Part shown: positions 9,827 to 18,036 of the stretch, one piece after another
How positions within the stretch are numbered: position 1 is the first letter of the stretch
Layout of the letters: each line of letters begins with the position of its first letter
DNA from: Rufibacter latericius
GTDB lineage: Bacteria > Bacteroidota > Bacteroidia > Cytophagales > Hymenobacteraceae
Length of the DNA: 64,000 nucleotides
Assembly (NCBI RefSeq): GCF_003721515.1
Contig: NZ_RJJD01000001.1
Coordinates: forward strand, 806,001-870,000
Direction: 5' to 3'
Made by a program: the position numbers and the translations under genes
The notes under the pieces: model-generated
What the model saw: the letters and a program-made list of their open reading frames with translations, nothing else
What the model was told of the DNA's origin: nothing
Databases searched by the model: none

Positions 9827-11035
9827 TTAAATTCCAGTGTACGTGATGCGGTAAATGGCGTCGTTCATGTCATCAGATACCAGCATGGAGCCGTCTGGCA
9901 TCACCTCCACGTCTACGGGGCGACCCCACTCTTTTCCGTTTTGGAGCCATCCTGCGGCAAACGGCACAAAACTGCCTTTGCCCTGGGCATCGGTCCGGTA
10001 TAAACTTACGCGGTACCCGATCTTCTCGGTCCGGTTCCAGGAGCCGTGCTCGGCAATGAAGATCTGGTTTTTGTAGTTCTCGGGGAACATGGCGCCAGTG
10101 TAGAACTCCATGCCCAGAGTCCCGCCATGCGGATTGAGTTTCTGCACGGGGGCGGTGTAGCTGGCGCAGTCCTTTCCTTTCCCGAACTCAGGGTCCAGGG
10201 TTTCGCCGGCGTGGCAGAATGGGTACCCGAAGTGCATGCCTTTCTTAGGGGCACGGTTCAGTTCATCGGGGGGCATGTTGTCGCCCATGAGGTCGCGGCC
10301 GTTGTCGGTGAACCAGAGTTCTTTGGTGGTGGGGTGCCAGTCAAAGCCTACGGTGTTGCGCACGCCGTGGGCGAACACCTCCAGGCCGGAGCCGTCTGGG
10401 TTCATGCGGCTGATGGCAGCGTACACGGGTTCTTTTCTAAGGCAGATGTTGCAGGGCGCGCCCACCGGCACGTACAGCTTGTCATCGGGCCCAAAGGCGA
10501 TGTATTTCCAACCGTGGTGCTCCTCAGTAGGGAACTTGTCATAGACTACCGCTGGTTTAGGCGGGTTTTTCAGATTCTGGGCGATATTGTCATAGCGGGT
10601 GATCCGGCTGATCTCGGCCACGAACAGGGAGCCATTGCGCAACGCTACACCGTTGGGCATGTTCAACCCCGAGGCGATGGTGATCACCTCATCGGCTTTG
10701 CCGTCTTTGTTTTTATCTGGGAGGGCGTACACGCTGCCTTTGTCACGAGAACCTACGTAGAGCGTGCCGTCTGGCCCTAAGGCCATGGAACGGGCATTAA
10801 CCACGTTACGAGCGTAATAGCTGATCTGGAAACCGTCTGGCAAAGAGATTTTGCTTAGGTTGGCATCTGCGGCGGGTTCCTCGGTGACGTTCTCAGAGGC
10901 GGTGTCCTGGGCGGCGGTAGAGGTTCTCTCGCCTTCCTCTTCCGCATCGGGCTTGCCCGAGTTAGAAGAGCAACTTAATTGAGAAAGCAAAATGAGCAAA
11001 CAGGCACTCCATTTCACTAGTGAGAGTTGTTTCAT
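9827..11035 (-). CDS. PQQ-type sugar (sorbosone) dehydrogenase-like lipoprotein
   Basis: 402 aa. The lipoprotein signal LLILLSQLSC is followed by an acidic low-complexity linker and a six-bladed beta-propeller of the glucose/sorbosone dehydrogenase family. Seen: MALGPDGTLYVGSRDKGSVY, GLNMPNGVALRNGSLFV, HHGWKYIAFGPDDKLYVPVG, VFAHGVRNTVGFDWHP, LWFTDNGRD and the near-C-terminal MPDGSMLVSDD. Members oxidise sugars with PQQ or bind substrates in the envelope. It is a single gene with its own hairpin. The exact substrate and the need for PQQ are not established by the sequence. Confidence 0.88.
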   Translation of the reverse strand: MKQLSLVKWSACLLILLSQLSCSSNSGKPDAEEEGERTSTAAQDTASENVTEEPAADANLSKISLPDGFQISYYARNVVNARSMALGPDGTLYVGSRDKGSVYALPDKNKDGKADEVITIASGLNMPNGVALRNGSLFVAEISRITRYDNIAQNLKNPPKPAVVYDKFPTEEHHGWKYIAFGPDDKLYVPVGAPCNICLRKEPVYAAISRMNPDGSGLEVFAHGVRNTVGFDWHPTTKELWFTDNGRDLMGDNMPPDELNRAPKKGMHFGYPFCHAGETLDPEFGKGKDCASYTAPVQKLNPHGGTLGMEFYTGAMFPENYKNQIFIAEHGSWNRTEKIGYRVSLYRTDAQGKGSFVPFAAGWLQNGKEWGRPVDVEVMPDGSMLVSDDMNDAIYRITYTGI

Positions 11036-11188
11036 AGTTGTAGAGACAGGTGTATAAAGCAGGCACAGATATTCAAATACTGCAATTACAAATTAAACTT
11101 ACAGCATAAATTTTATTACAATATTAATGAATTTAAATATAGATTAAAATTGATATAAACGACGTAGCGCAAGTTTTAGGGGTTCTTT

Positions 11189-11196
11189 TACTTTTG
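11189..11196 (+). promoter_or_regulatory. Possible -7 element (TACTTTTG)
   Basis: A perfect TAnnTTTG match in an AT-rich gap with no good -33 partner. It would drive the possible small membrane protein starting at 11268. Confidence 0.3.
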
Positions 11197-11267
11197 CATT
11201 CCCATATCAATTAGGAGAACTGAACATTAGATCCTCTTAAAAGTATTACAAACCCCCAAGTACCCAA

Positions 11268-11453
11268 GTGAACCCCATCAAATTTAAAATCATCTCCAAG
11301 ATTCTTGCGCATACCCTCTTCTTCCTGTTAATGGTTTACTCCTTTTTCCATTACGACTTCCTTGGCCTCTTGCCTAACATCCTCTGGGGTGTTGCTTACA
11401 CAGCCAACCTCACCAAAAGGGTGCTTCTGCTCAGGAATTTCATGTACACGTAA
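11268..11453 (+). CDS. Possible small membrane protein (61 aa)
   Basis: From a GTG: a short basic N-terminus (NPIKFKIISKI), then about 40 mostly hydrophobic residues (LAHTLFFLLMVYSFF... LLPNILWGVAY), consistent with one or two membrane segments, ending in a basic tail. A TACTTTTG promoter-like element lies about 72 bases upstream. It is not a family I recognise and the ribosome site is weak; it may be a chance frame. Confidence 0.3.
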   Translation: MNPIKFKIISKILAHTLFFLLMVYSFFHYDFLGLLPNILWGVAYTANLTKRVLLLRNFMYT

Positions 11454-11558
11454 GCAGATTCCGGCAAAAAAGCCAGGCTATCATTCTGGAAAGTCCACAG
11501 TCACAGCCTTGCGTTTCCTTAACCACCTTCAGGAAGGTATATCATTTAGAAACCGAGC

Positions 11559-11579
11559 GAAACCCTGGTAAGGGGTTTC
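11559..11579 (-). terminator. Short hairpin after the alpha/beta hydrolase gene
   Basis: GAAACCC pairs with GGGTTTC across a 7-base loop, 24 bases beyond the stop of the minus-strand hydrolase. Confidence 0.45.
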
Positions 11580-11603
11580 TTATGGGCGTATACGCAAAGA
11601 AAC

Positions 11604-12416
11604 TCAGTTGGCTGTCTTTGAGCGATGATTCCGCAGCCAGGTGGCCACGGTGTAGAGCAGGTTGGTATGCCCCGTCTGCAAGACCACCAGGTTGTGCCGC
11701 TTGAGGGCGTTCAGGAAAACCTGCAACCGCTTTTGCGAGATGATCTGGTCATACTTGCCCAGAAAGACGTTCACCTCAATATTGCTCTGGTTCAGCAACC
11801 ACACAATTTTACGGGTATCGAAGGTTAGGTTACTGAAGCCGGTCCAGCTGCGGTACACGCGCAGGCGCTTCTGCGGAGAGTCCATCTGCCAGTTGGCGAA
11901 TTTCACCAGCCCGGGGTCTACCCATCGTTTCTGCTCCAGCCAACTCAACGTCCTGAAAAACCGGGTAGGCCGCAGCACAATCCGTTTGAAGAGCCCCTGC
12001 AACCAACCGGGGTAGGTGGCCAAACTGTAGAGCAAATGCGTTTTGATGCCATCCGGGGCTATCAGGTACAATTCCTGCATGCGGTCATGGAACTTCTCCA
12101 GCACCGTCAGGGCGAATTTGCCGCCCATGCTGAACGCCATCACCGAGAATCGGCCTATTTCCTCCTGCTCCAGCAACGCCTGAATAAAGGCCTGCAGTTT
12201 CTTTTTGGAGAGCGGTTGGTCTGCCTTGCTCAAGGTACTTTTGCCATGGAAGAAAAGGTCAATCGCAAACACCTTGTACTCGGGTTGCAGCGTCCGGGCC
12301 ATGGTGTCATAGTAATGCCCTTCCTGCCCGTACCCATGGAACGCCAGCAGGGCCCTGTGCCCGTTACCCATGACCCGGTAATGCAGTTTAGAAGATCTGA
12401 TGTGGATGAATGGCAC
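11604..12416 (-). CDS. Alpha/beta hydrolase
   Basis: 270 aa from a GTG at 12416. Seen: ALLAFHGYGQEGHYYDTMA (oxyanion-hole HG motif), the strand FAIDLFFHGKS, the nucleophile elbow VMAFSMGGKFAL (Ser in SMGG), and the C-terminal LQTGHTNLLY with the catalytic His. The frame stays open to 12554, but a separate 58-codon gene occupies 12520-12696 on the same strand and the upstream residues do not look like an alpha/beta hydrolase start; the family-like N-terminus is FIHIRSSKLHYRVMGNG. That is why the GTG is preferred. The substrate is unknown. Confidence 0.82.
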   Translation of the reverse strand: MPFIHIRSSKLHYRVMGNGHRALLAFHGYGQEGHYYDTMARTLQPEYKVFAIDLFFHGKSTLSKADQPLSKKKLQAFIQALLEQEEIGRFSVMAFSMGGKFALTVLEKFHDRMQELYLIAPDGIKTHLLYSLATYPGWLQGLFKRIVLRPTRFFRTLSWLEQKRWVDPGLVKFANWQMDSPQKRLRVYRSWTGFSNLTFDTRKIVWLLNQSNIEVNVFLGKYDQIISQKRLQVFLNALKRHNLVVLQTGHTNLLYTVATWLRNHRSKTAN

Positions 12417-12519
12417 GAAGAAACAAAGATTATCTGTGATGAATAGCTTGTAGAAAATTCTGGCGGAAACCTGCGCATGGGCAGGCCCCTTCCAAGACTT
12501 TGATTTCCCTTTTACTGAT

Positions 12520-12696
12520 TCAGGCCAACGGGGTTTTGGTGACCTCCCGCTCATAGTAGACCAATTCTTTTTGGCCCCGATACTCTTGCACAGTACAGTG
12601 GTAAATGCGTTTCGCGAAATGCCACACCACCAATTCCAACCCAGGGCTCACTTTCACAAAAACGACAGTGCCCGGAACATATAAATTTCCCGCCAT
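12520..12696 (-). CDS. Small conserved-looking protein (58 aa)
   Basis: Translated by hand from ATG at 12696 to TGA at 12520: begins MAGNLYVPGTVVFVKVSPG and continues with alternating hydrophobic and polar residues (LELVVWHFAKRIYHCTV), then ELVYYEREV near the end. There is no signal or membrane segment; it looks like a small beta-rich cytoplasmic protein. I recall similar short proteins in Hymenobacteraceae but know no function. It lies 103 bases upstream of the hydrolase GTG start on the same strand and could be co-transcribed. It is too short for most gene-length cut-offs. Confidence 0.65.
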   Translation of the reverse strand: MAGNLYVPGTVVFVKVSPGLELVVWHFAKRIYHCTVQEYRGQKELVYYEREVTKTPLA

Positions 12697-13055
12697 CTAG
12701 TAAGGTACGCAAAAGCAGGCAGCTTTGGGGTTTAATTTCTGGTATTCGCAGTCAGGCTGATTTAACCGTGAAATGAAAGCATCCAGGGCCTATCCCACAC
12801 TCTCCCGGAGAAAACTTAAAAGCCGGTATTGGCAGGAGTTCTTTCCTCACAACTCCAGGCCTTGGTTGCCACGGTTTTTGCCCAATGCTCCTTGCCACGT
12901 GGGACGTTAGGGAGGCACCTACGTTTGTGGCTTTTCCCCAAGATAGGGGCAAGCGTCTCACAGGCTTTTGATAGTCTCATTTATATATAGTAATCTTTCC
13001 AGCTGTTTTACGTCCGTTTACGTAAAAACAAACAGGAAACACCAACGCTAACAAT
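12697..13055. other. Gap with no recognised gene
   Basis: 359 bases. I see no supported gene, repeat or strong hairpin. A TTTACGTAAA palindrome lies about 40 bases before the plus-strand gene at 13056, near an AT-rich stretch (tatatatag), which may be the promoter region of that gene. Confidence 0.4.
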
Positions 13056-13427
13056 ATGAAAACCAAGATCTTATTACTCACTTTATTCACCGTCGCCTTT
13101 TCCTTTTTCACAGGCCAGGCATGGGCACAAACCACCGAGAACCAGCAAGAGCTAAAAACCGAGCAGGACTCTATCAAGCAGCGGGCGCAAGATGATAAAA
13201 AACGTCTAAACGCCTTAACAGACCTAAAGAAAGACACCAAAGCTGATGCCAAGGTGGCCAAAGAACGGTCCAAGGAAGCCAGCCGGATAGAAAAAGAAGC
13301 CTCAGACGCAGCACAGGAGGCAAAGCAAGCCGCCAGGCTGGAACGCAAAGCCCAACGAAACAGAATGAATGCTGATAAACAAGCCCGAAAAGCGGAGAAA
13401 GCGATGGAAAAAACAATCGACAATTAA
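13056..13427 (+). CDS. Secreted coiled-coil protein, Lys/Ala/Glu-rich
   Basis: 123 aa. A signal peptide (MKTKILLLTLFTVAFSFFTGQAWAQ, cleaved after AWA) is followed by about 98 residues almost entirely of K, A, E, D, R and Q in a heptad-like pattern (AKVAKERSKEASRIEKEASD), predicting one long periplasmic or extracellular helix or coiled coil. There is no catalytic motif and no name. It stands alone and shares a bidirectional hairpin with the convergent hexosaminidase gene. Confidence 0.75.
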   Translation: MKTKILLLTLFTVAFSFFTGQAWAQTTENQQELKTEQDSIKQRAQDDKKRLNALTDLKKDTKADAKVAKERSKEASRIEKEASDAAQEAKQAARLERKAQRNRMNADKQARKAEKAMEKTIDN

Positions 13428-13481
13428 CCCGCTACTTTCCACCTCTATCTGGTAGTCTTTTCTAATCTGATGGAAGCGAGA

Positions 13482-13543
13482 AAAAGCAGAAGCCGTTTCA
13501 GGGCTGATTTGAAGAAATCTGCCCTGAAACGGCTTCTGCTTTT
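13482..13543. terminator. Bidirectional terminator between convergent genes
   Basis: AAAAGCAGAAGCCGTTTCAG and its complement form a 23-bp perfect stem; the top continues as GATTT/AAATC around a GAAG loop. T runs lie on both sides. It separates 13056 (plus) from 13592 (minus). Confidence 0.85.
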
Positions 13544-13591
13544 CAGGTCTGTCTACAGGAAGACTTCGGGTTATTAAGCCCTCCTCTCTGT

Positions 13592-16168
13592 CTAAAGTAC
13601 GGGTTTGTTTTCCTGGGCGGTCACTCTGCTGCTTCTACCCGTCACGTCAAAGGCGGCAAATTTGATGGTTCCTTTCTCTGTGATAGGCCCCGTATACACT
13701 TTGCTTTGGGCAGTGGGCTCTGATCCATCGGTAGTGTACCTGATAACCATGCCGGGCATCTGCACGTTGGCCAGCACTTTGCCGTCCTGGATAGTGGACC
13801 CAACCGTGGGGATGCGGTACTGGAACCCACCCGCGTAGTAACTCATGCGGGGCAGTTCGCGCTTGCCCAGCACGTTCACAAACTGGGACCAGGCTTGCGT
13901 GTAAGCCTCTTTGCTTTGCGCCGATTCAGGGTTGGTGGCCCAGGTGGGCTCCGGCGCCCAGGCTCTTTCCGCGAGGCCTAACAATTTGGGCAACAGCATA
14001 TATTCCAGGCGGTCTGGGGAGGTAATGGTCTCGCTCCACAAAGGTGCCTGCAGGCCCACAATGTTGGCCCGGGCGGAGGCCTTCAATTGCTCTTTCCCGG
14101 CAAAGGCAGTCGCGGAGTTAATGGGTTTCCCGTCTTCGTTCACCCTGATGCTCTTCATGTAGTCGAACGGATTGAAGTAGAAGGGTTTGTCCACGTCCAG
14201 GAAACCGCCCCAGTATAGGCCCTTCTCATCATATTCTTTCTGGTACGCCAGGTCCATGTAGAAGTGCGTTACGTTGGTCAGCACCACTTTGTAGCCGGCG
14301 TTGGCCATACGGTAAGGCAGGTCCAGATTGTCGCCCAGGTTGTTCCAGACATCCACGTGGAAATTCTTTTTCACAAACGTAGGGTTAGCCACATAAGACA
14401 GGCGACCGTTGGTTCTCACCTTGCGCAACCCAATCTCCTCCCAACCAGACAGGTACAGCTTGCGGGCCTCCAGCATCTTGCTCACCTTCCCGAAGAAGTA
14501 GTACCACAGGTCGTCTATGTTTTTCACCTCGGGGTTTTTGGCCATCAATTCCTTTACCTTCGGCGATTTCTCCCACACCCCGCCAGGAACCTCATCGCCC
14601 CCGAAATGGATGGTCTGGATGGGCGCTCCCGCGTCTTTGTACATGGCCAACAGTTCATCGGTCACTTTCTCCAGGAAGGTATAAGCAGACGGCAGGGCCA
14701 CGTTGATCACGTTGTCATTGAAATACTGCACCGAACGGTACTCAGATTTATCGTTCAAATCGCGGAGCAGGTACTTTTGGGCTTCGGCGGTTTTGCCTTC
14801 TTTCATGAGCCGCTCGTAGCGGGCGTCCATGGACTTGATGGCCGCACGCGCGTGGCCGGGCGTCTCAATCTCGGGGATTACCTTGATGTGTCTTTCGGTG
14901 GCAAATTTGAGAATCTGCACCATATCTGCCCTGGTGTAAAAGCCACTGCCGGCAGATTGGTCCACCTCAGGGCCGGAGCCGTAGGCGGGCATCAGAAAGT
15001 TCTTCTCGCTTGGGTCATGGCCGCGGCGGCCGCCTACCTGCGTCAACTCAGGCAAACCCGGAACCTCAAAGCGCCAGCCTTCGTCATCGTTCAGGTGGAA
15101 ATGAAAGACGTTCAGTTTGTACAAGGCCATGAGCTCCAGCACCTTCAGAACCTGTTCCTTCTTATGGAAGTTGCGGGCCACATCCAGCATGAACGCGCGG
15201 TGCCCGAACCGAGGCTCGTCTTTCACCTGCACGCCGGGAATTGAAACGGAAGTCTGTTTTTGAGCCAACGCCGAGGCTGGCAGCATGGTTTTCAGAGACT
15301 GCGTTCCGTAGAAAGCGCCCGCTGGCGTGGTGGCCGAGATAAGGATTTCCTGCGGCGTTACCTGCAGCTCATACGCCTCTTTTCCCAGACCTGCTTTTTT
15401 CTTCAGGCGGATGGCTTTGCCCGGGCCGGTGGTTTTTACCTCGGGGCTTTTTCCCAGGATAGTGCCCAGGTGCGCAGCCAGCAAAGTAGCCTCGTTCTGG
15501 AAAGCCTGATCTGTGATAATCGGCACCGCCGAGGTCAGGGCAAAAAACTCGTCTGTTTCTTTGTATTGCGCCGGGGTTGGGAAAACCTTCGTGAGATTTT
15601 CTGCAGGAATATCCTTGATGACGCTGTTCTGAGTGTAAATGTCTTTGGGCTCCAGCCAGCCTACCATGTTTTTGGCGGGTTTCAGGACCTGGGCAGCGGT
15701 GATAGGATAGCCTTTGGTTGGGTCTTTGTCCCATACCAGGTAGAAGCCGCGGGGCGCCCGGGACTCGTTCACAATCTGACCGGCCGCCACAAACTGAACC
15801 TTCTGCGTGGCTCCTGCCTTCAGTTCCTTGAAGTTACCGGTAGGCAGTATGCGCAAAAGGTCTCCGTTGATAGACTCAGTTTTCAAAGGGGCATCGGTCT
15901 CTTTGGGCACGAAGGACGGCGTACAGTGGAAGTAAATACTCCATCCCGAGGCCGGCAAAGCACCTGACCCATTGTTTTTCAGAGTAAGCACCGATAGCGT
16001 CTGGTTTTTACCCAAATGCCTCTCCTCCAACACTTCCCAGGTGAGGCTCAGCGGCTGAAGTTGGGCATCTATCGGCGCCGCGGTTTTCTGTTGGGGCTGG
16101 GCAGCAGGCGTTTGCCCACAGGACCAAATGGAAATCAGGCTCAGGACACAAACAAAGAGATGTTTCAT
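13592..16168 (-). CDS. Beta-N-acetylhexosaminidase, GH20 lipoprotein
   Basis: 858 aa. The lipobox SLISIWSC marks an envelope lipoprotein. In order: an N-terminal CHB_HEX-like carbohydrate-binding domain (about 40-180), a GH20b alpha/beta domain (190-320), the catalytic barrel with HFHLNDDEGWR and HFGGDEVPGGVW (catalytic Asp525-Glu526), and a C-terminal chitobiase-type beta-sandwich (about 780-850, MVIRYTTDGSEP). It releases terminal GlcNAc or GalNAc from chitin oligomers, glycans or peptidoglycan fragments. It is a single gene with hairpins on both sides. The assignment is firm; the natural substrate is inferred. Confidence 0.95.
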   Translation of the reverse strand: MKHLFVCVLSLISIWSCGQTPAAQPQQKTAAPIDAQLQPLSLTWEVLEERHLGKNQTLSVLTLKNNGSGALPASGWSIYFHCTPSFVPKETDAPLKTESINGDLLRILPTGNFKELKAGATQKVQFVAAGQIVNESRAPRGFYLVWDKDPTKGYPITAAQVLKPAKNMVGWLEPKDIYTQNSVIKDIPAENLTKVFPTPAQYKETDEFFALTSAVPIITDQAFQNEATLLAAHLGTILGKSPEVKTTGPGKAIRLKKKAGLGKEAYELQVTPQEILISATTPAGAFYGTQSLKTMLPASALAQKQTSVSIPGVQVKDEPRFGHRAFMLDVARNFHKKEQVLKVLELMALYKLNVFHFHLNDDEGWRFEVPGLPELTQVGGRRGHDPSEKNFLMPAYGSGPEVDQSAGSGFYTRADMVQILKFATERHIKVIPEIETPGHARAAIKSMDARYERLMKEGKTAEAQKYLLRDLNDKSEYRSVQYFNDNVINVALPSAYTFLEKVTDELLAMYKDAGAPIQTIHFGGDEVPGGVWEKSPKVKELMAKNPEVKNIDDLWYYFFGKVSKMLEARKLYLSGWEEIGLRKVRTNGRLSYVANPTFVKKNFHVDVWNNLGDNLDLPYRMANAGYKVVLTNVTHFYMDLAYQKEYDEKGLYWGGFLDVDKPFYFNPFDYMKSIRVNEDGKPINSATAFAGKEQLKASARANIVGLQAPLWSETITSPDRLEYMLLPKLLGLAERAWAPEPTWATNPESAQSKEAYTQAWSQFVNVLGKRELPRMSYYAGGFQYRIPTVGSTIQDGKVLANVQMPGMVIRYTTDGSEPTAQSKVYTGPITEKGTIKFAAFDVTGRSSRVTAQENKPVL

Positions 16169-16333
16169 CTAGGGGAGGATTTATGATTCACAATGCGATA
16201 AGCAAACTCAAGGCCAAAGGCTATTTTTCACTTAATTAGGCTTTCGCCAGGATTTGCACCTTTAAAGATAAGATTCCCCGCCTTACTTTCCTGCTTTCCC
16301 TTGATATAAGATTAAATTTCCAGGTTGCTCGGA

Positions 16334-16378
16334 GGTTTTCGGCCTGTTTTCTGTAAAAGAGGTTAAAAACCGAAAACC
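16334..16378 (-). terminator. Hairpin after the DUF502 gene (outer of two)
   Basis: GGTTTTCGG pairs with CCGAAAACC, with an inner CCTGTTTT / AAAAGAGG core. Confidence 0.55.
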
Positions 16379-16418
16379 CGCTTTGAGCCTGGTTTCACAA
16401 AAACAGGCTTAAAGCGGG
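16377..16418 (-). terminator. Hairpin after the DUF502 gene (inner of two)
   Basis: CCCGCTTTgAGCCTG pairs with CAGGCTtAAAGCGGG across an A-rich loop. It directly abuts the first hairpin, sharing two C residues, so the two may compete. Confidence 0.65.
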
Positions 16419-16503
16419 CGGCAATCTTTCCTCATTTCAGCCTCCTTTCTTAAAAACAAGGCTAAAACAGGAGCAAGGGTTAGACGGGCTATGGGGCAGC
16501 CGA

Positions 16504-17046
16504 CTACAGTTTAGACACCCCGCCAGAGACTACAAACTTCATCACTTCGCTGCTCGGGATCTCCAGATAAGTGACGTTCTCGCGGGCCACCAGAAACAGC
16601 TCGCCGGAGAAGTTATAGGAGTGCGGGAAATAGACAGCCACTTTCTCGGGCAGGTTCACGGCCTCCATGGAAGCCTGCGTCACGAACCCCAGTTTGAAGG
16701 TATCATTGTACTGCGTCATCTTCACCAACACCGGTTGGTTGAATTTCTGGTTCTCGCCTACAAACGCATCAAAGAGGTCTTTGAGGGAAGAGTAGATCAT
16801 GTTCACAAGTGGCAGGCGGCTCATGATGCGCTCGGTGAGCACGAAGAAAGGCTTCACCAGGAAAGAGGAACCAATATACCCCACCACTGTCACGAGCAGG
16901 ATGATGAGCAGCAACCCTACTCCGGGGTAGTTGAGCCAAAAGAGATCATCGAGCCAATTAATAGTAGCCACAATGATATAGATGGTGATGGAGATAGGTG
17001 CTACAATCAGGAAGCCATTGAGAAAATAGCGTAACAGTTTTTTCAT
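16504..17046 (-). CDS. DUF502 family membrane protein
   Basis: 180 aa. Two N-terminal membrane segments (FLNGFLIVAPISITIYIIVATINWL and VGLLLIILLVTVVGYIGSSFL) precede the conserved DUF502 soluble part with RLPLVNMIYSSLKDLFDAF, PVLVKMTQ and VAVYFPHSYNFSGELFLV, which is exactly the family layout. The function is unknown. It lies downstream of ispH on the same strand, with a hairpin between, so it is probably transcribed separately. Confidence 0.88.
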   Translation of the reverse strand: MKKLLRYFLNGFLIVAPISITIYIIVATINWLDDLFWLNYPGVGLLLIILLVTVVGYIGSSFLVKPFFVLTERIMSRLPLVNMIYSSLKDLFDAFVGENQKFNQPVLVKMTQYNDTFKLGFVTQASMEAVNLPEKVAVYFPHSYNFSGELFLVARENVTYLEIPSSEVMKFVVSGGVSKL

Positions 17047-17064
17047 AAATAGGAAGGCAGGAAA

Positions 17065-17086
17065 AAAGCCCCGTCTCCGGGGCTTT
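17065..17086 (-). terminator. Terminator after ispH
   Basis: AAAGCCCCG pairs perfectly with CGGGGCTTT around a 4-base loop, and T residues follow on the minus strand. It is 37 bases beyond the ispH stop. Confidence 0.8.
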
Positions 17087-17122
17087 CAAATATACTCAGT
17101 TTCTAATATTTTGTTCTAAACC

Positions 17123-18016
17123 TTAGGCCTCCACCGGATGCTGCGCCTGAATGGCATCGGCCACTTGATGCATGAGCCACATGGGCGTGGAAGTGGCTCC
17201 GCAGATACCCACGGAGGTTGCGTCTTTGAACCAGTCCATGTCCAGTTCCTCGGCGTTCTCCACGAAATAGCTTCTGGGGTTCACCCGCTGGCACACCGCG
17301 TAAAGCGCCTTGCCGTTGGAGCTTTTCTTACCGCTCACAAAGATGACCACATCATGGTGCTGCGCAAATTTGTCCAACTGCGGCTCTCTGTTAGATACCT
17401 GCCGGCAGATGCTGTCGTTGGCATCCAGGTCAAACACCTCAATCCCAGAAGCCCGTACCGCCGCTACCCGCTCCTCAATGAGCTCCTTCATGCGATAGAA
17501 GCCTTTGGTGCTTTTGGTGGTCTGGCTGAACAGGGTGATGGGACGGGTGTAGTCCAGTTTGTCCAGATCTTCCTCGGTGGTGATCACGATGGCCTCGTTG
17601 CCGGTCTGGCCGGCCAAACCTATTACCTCGGCATGCCCTTGCTGTCCGTACAGCACAATCTGGCCGTTATGGGCTTTGATGGAGTCGTAAGCGTGTTTTA
17701 CGCGGTTCTGCAGTTTGAGTACCACCGGGCAGGAGGCGTCAATGAGTTCCAGGTTGTTGCGTAGGGCGGTCTCGTAGGTCTCGGGCGGTTCGCCGTGCGC
17801 TCTGATGAGCACCTTGCAGTCATGGAGTTCCTGGAGCTGCTCGCGGTCAATGATGCGCAGGCCTTTGTTATATAAACGTTGTACCTCCATGCTGTTGTGC
17901 ACAATGTCACCCAGGCAATACAACTCAGACACTTCCTCTAATTCATCTTCGGCCATCTGGATGGCGAACTCTACCCCAAAACAGTAGCCCGAATTCTTAT
18001 CTATGGTTACGTTCAT
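17123..18016 (-). CDS. ispH: 4-hydroxy-3-methylbut-2-enyl diphosphate reductase
   Basis: The last step of the MEP isoprenoid pathway: reduces HMBPP to IPP and DMAPP with an Fe-S cluster. 297 aa from the ATG at 18016 (MNVTIDKNSGYCFGV); an open frame five codons longer lacks family support. The three cluster cysteines are visible: GYCFGV (Cys12), DASCPVV and DSICRQVSNR, with HNSMEV and HGEPPE in the active site. A TACCTTTG element ends three bases before the ATG, so the message could be leaderless or nearly so. cmk is 20 bases upstream on the same strand, so read-through from cmk is the other option. Confidence 0.96.
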   Translation of the reverse strand: MNVTIDKNSGYCFGVEFAIQMAEDELEEVSELYCLGDIVHNSMEVQRLYNKGLRIIDREQLQELHDCKVLIRAHGEPPETYETALRNNLELIDASCPVVLKLQNRVKHAYDSIKAHNGQIVLYGQQGHAEVIGLAGQTGNEAIVITTEEDLDKLDYTRPITLFSQTTKSTKGFYRMKELIEERVAAVRASGIEVFDLDANDSICRQVSNREPQLDKFAQHHDVVIFVSGKKSSNGKALYAVCQRVNPRSYFVENAEELDMDWFKDATSVGICGATSTPMWLMHQVADAIQAQHPVEA

Positions 18017-18019
18017 ATA

Positions 18020-18027
18020 CAAAGGTA
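18020..18027 (-). promoter_or_regulatory. -7 element adjacent to the ispH start
   Basis: TACCTTTG on the minus strand, only 3 bases before the ATG; a CTTG 17 bases upstream could be the -33 element. If used, the start site falls on or inside the first codon. Confidence 0.4.
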
Positions 18028-18036
18028 ACAATCTGT

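Larger units (their letters stand above)
16169..16503. other. Gap between GH20 and DUF502 genes
   Basis: 335 bases with no gene. The half near DUF502 holds two adjacent hairpins (16334-16418); the remainder is AT-rich upstream DNA of the hexosaminidase gene. Confidence 0.5.

Noticed and set aside
12752-12961. 69-codon minus-strand frame in the gap before 13056
   Set aside because: Composition is Pro/Arg/Gly-rich without signal or motif, and it has no ribosome site or promoter-like element.
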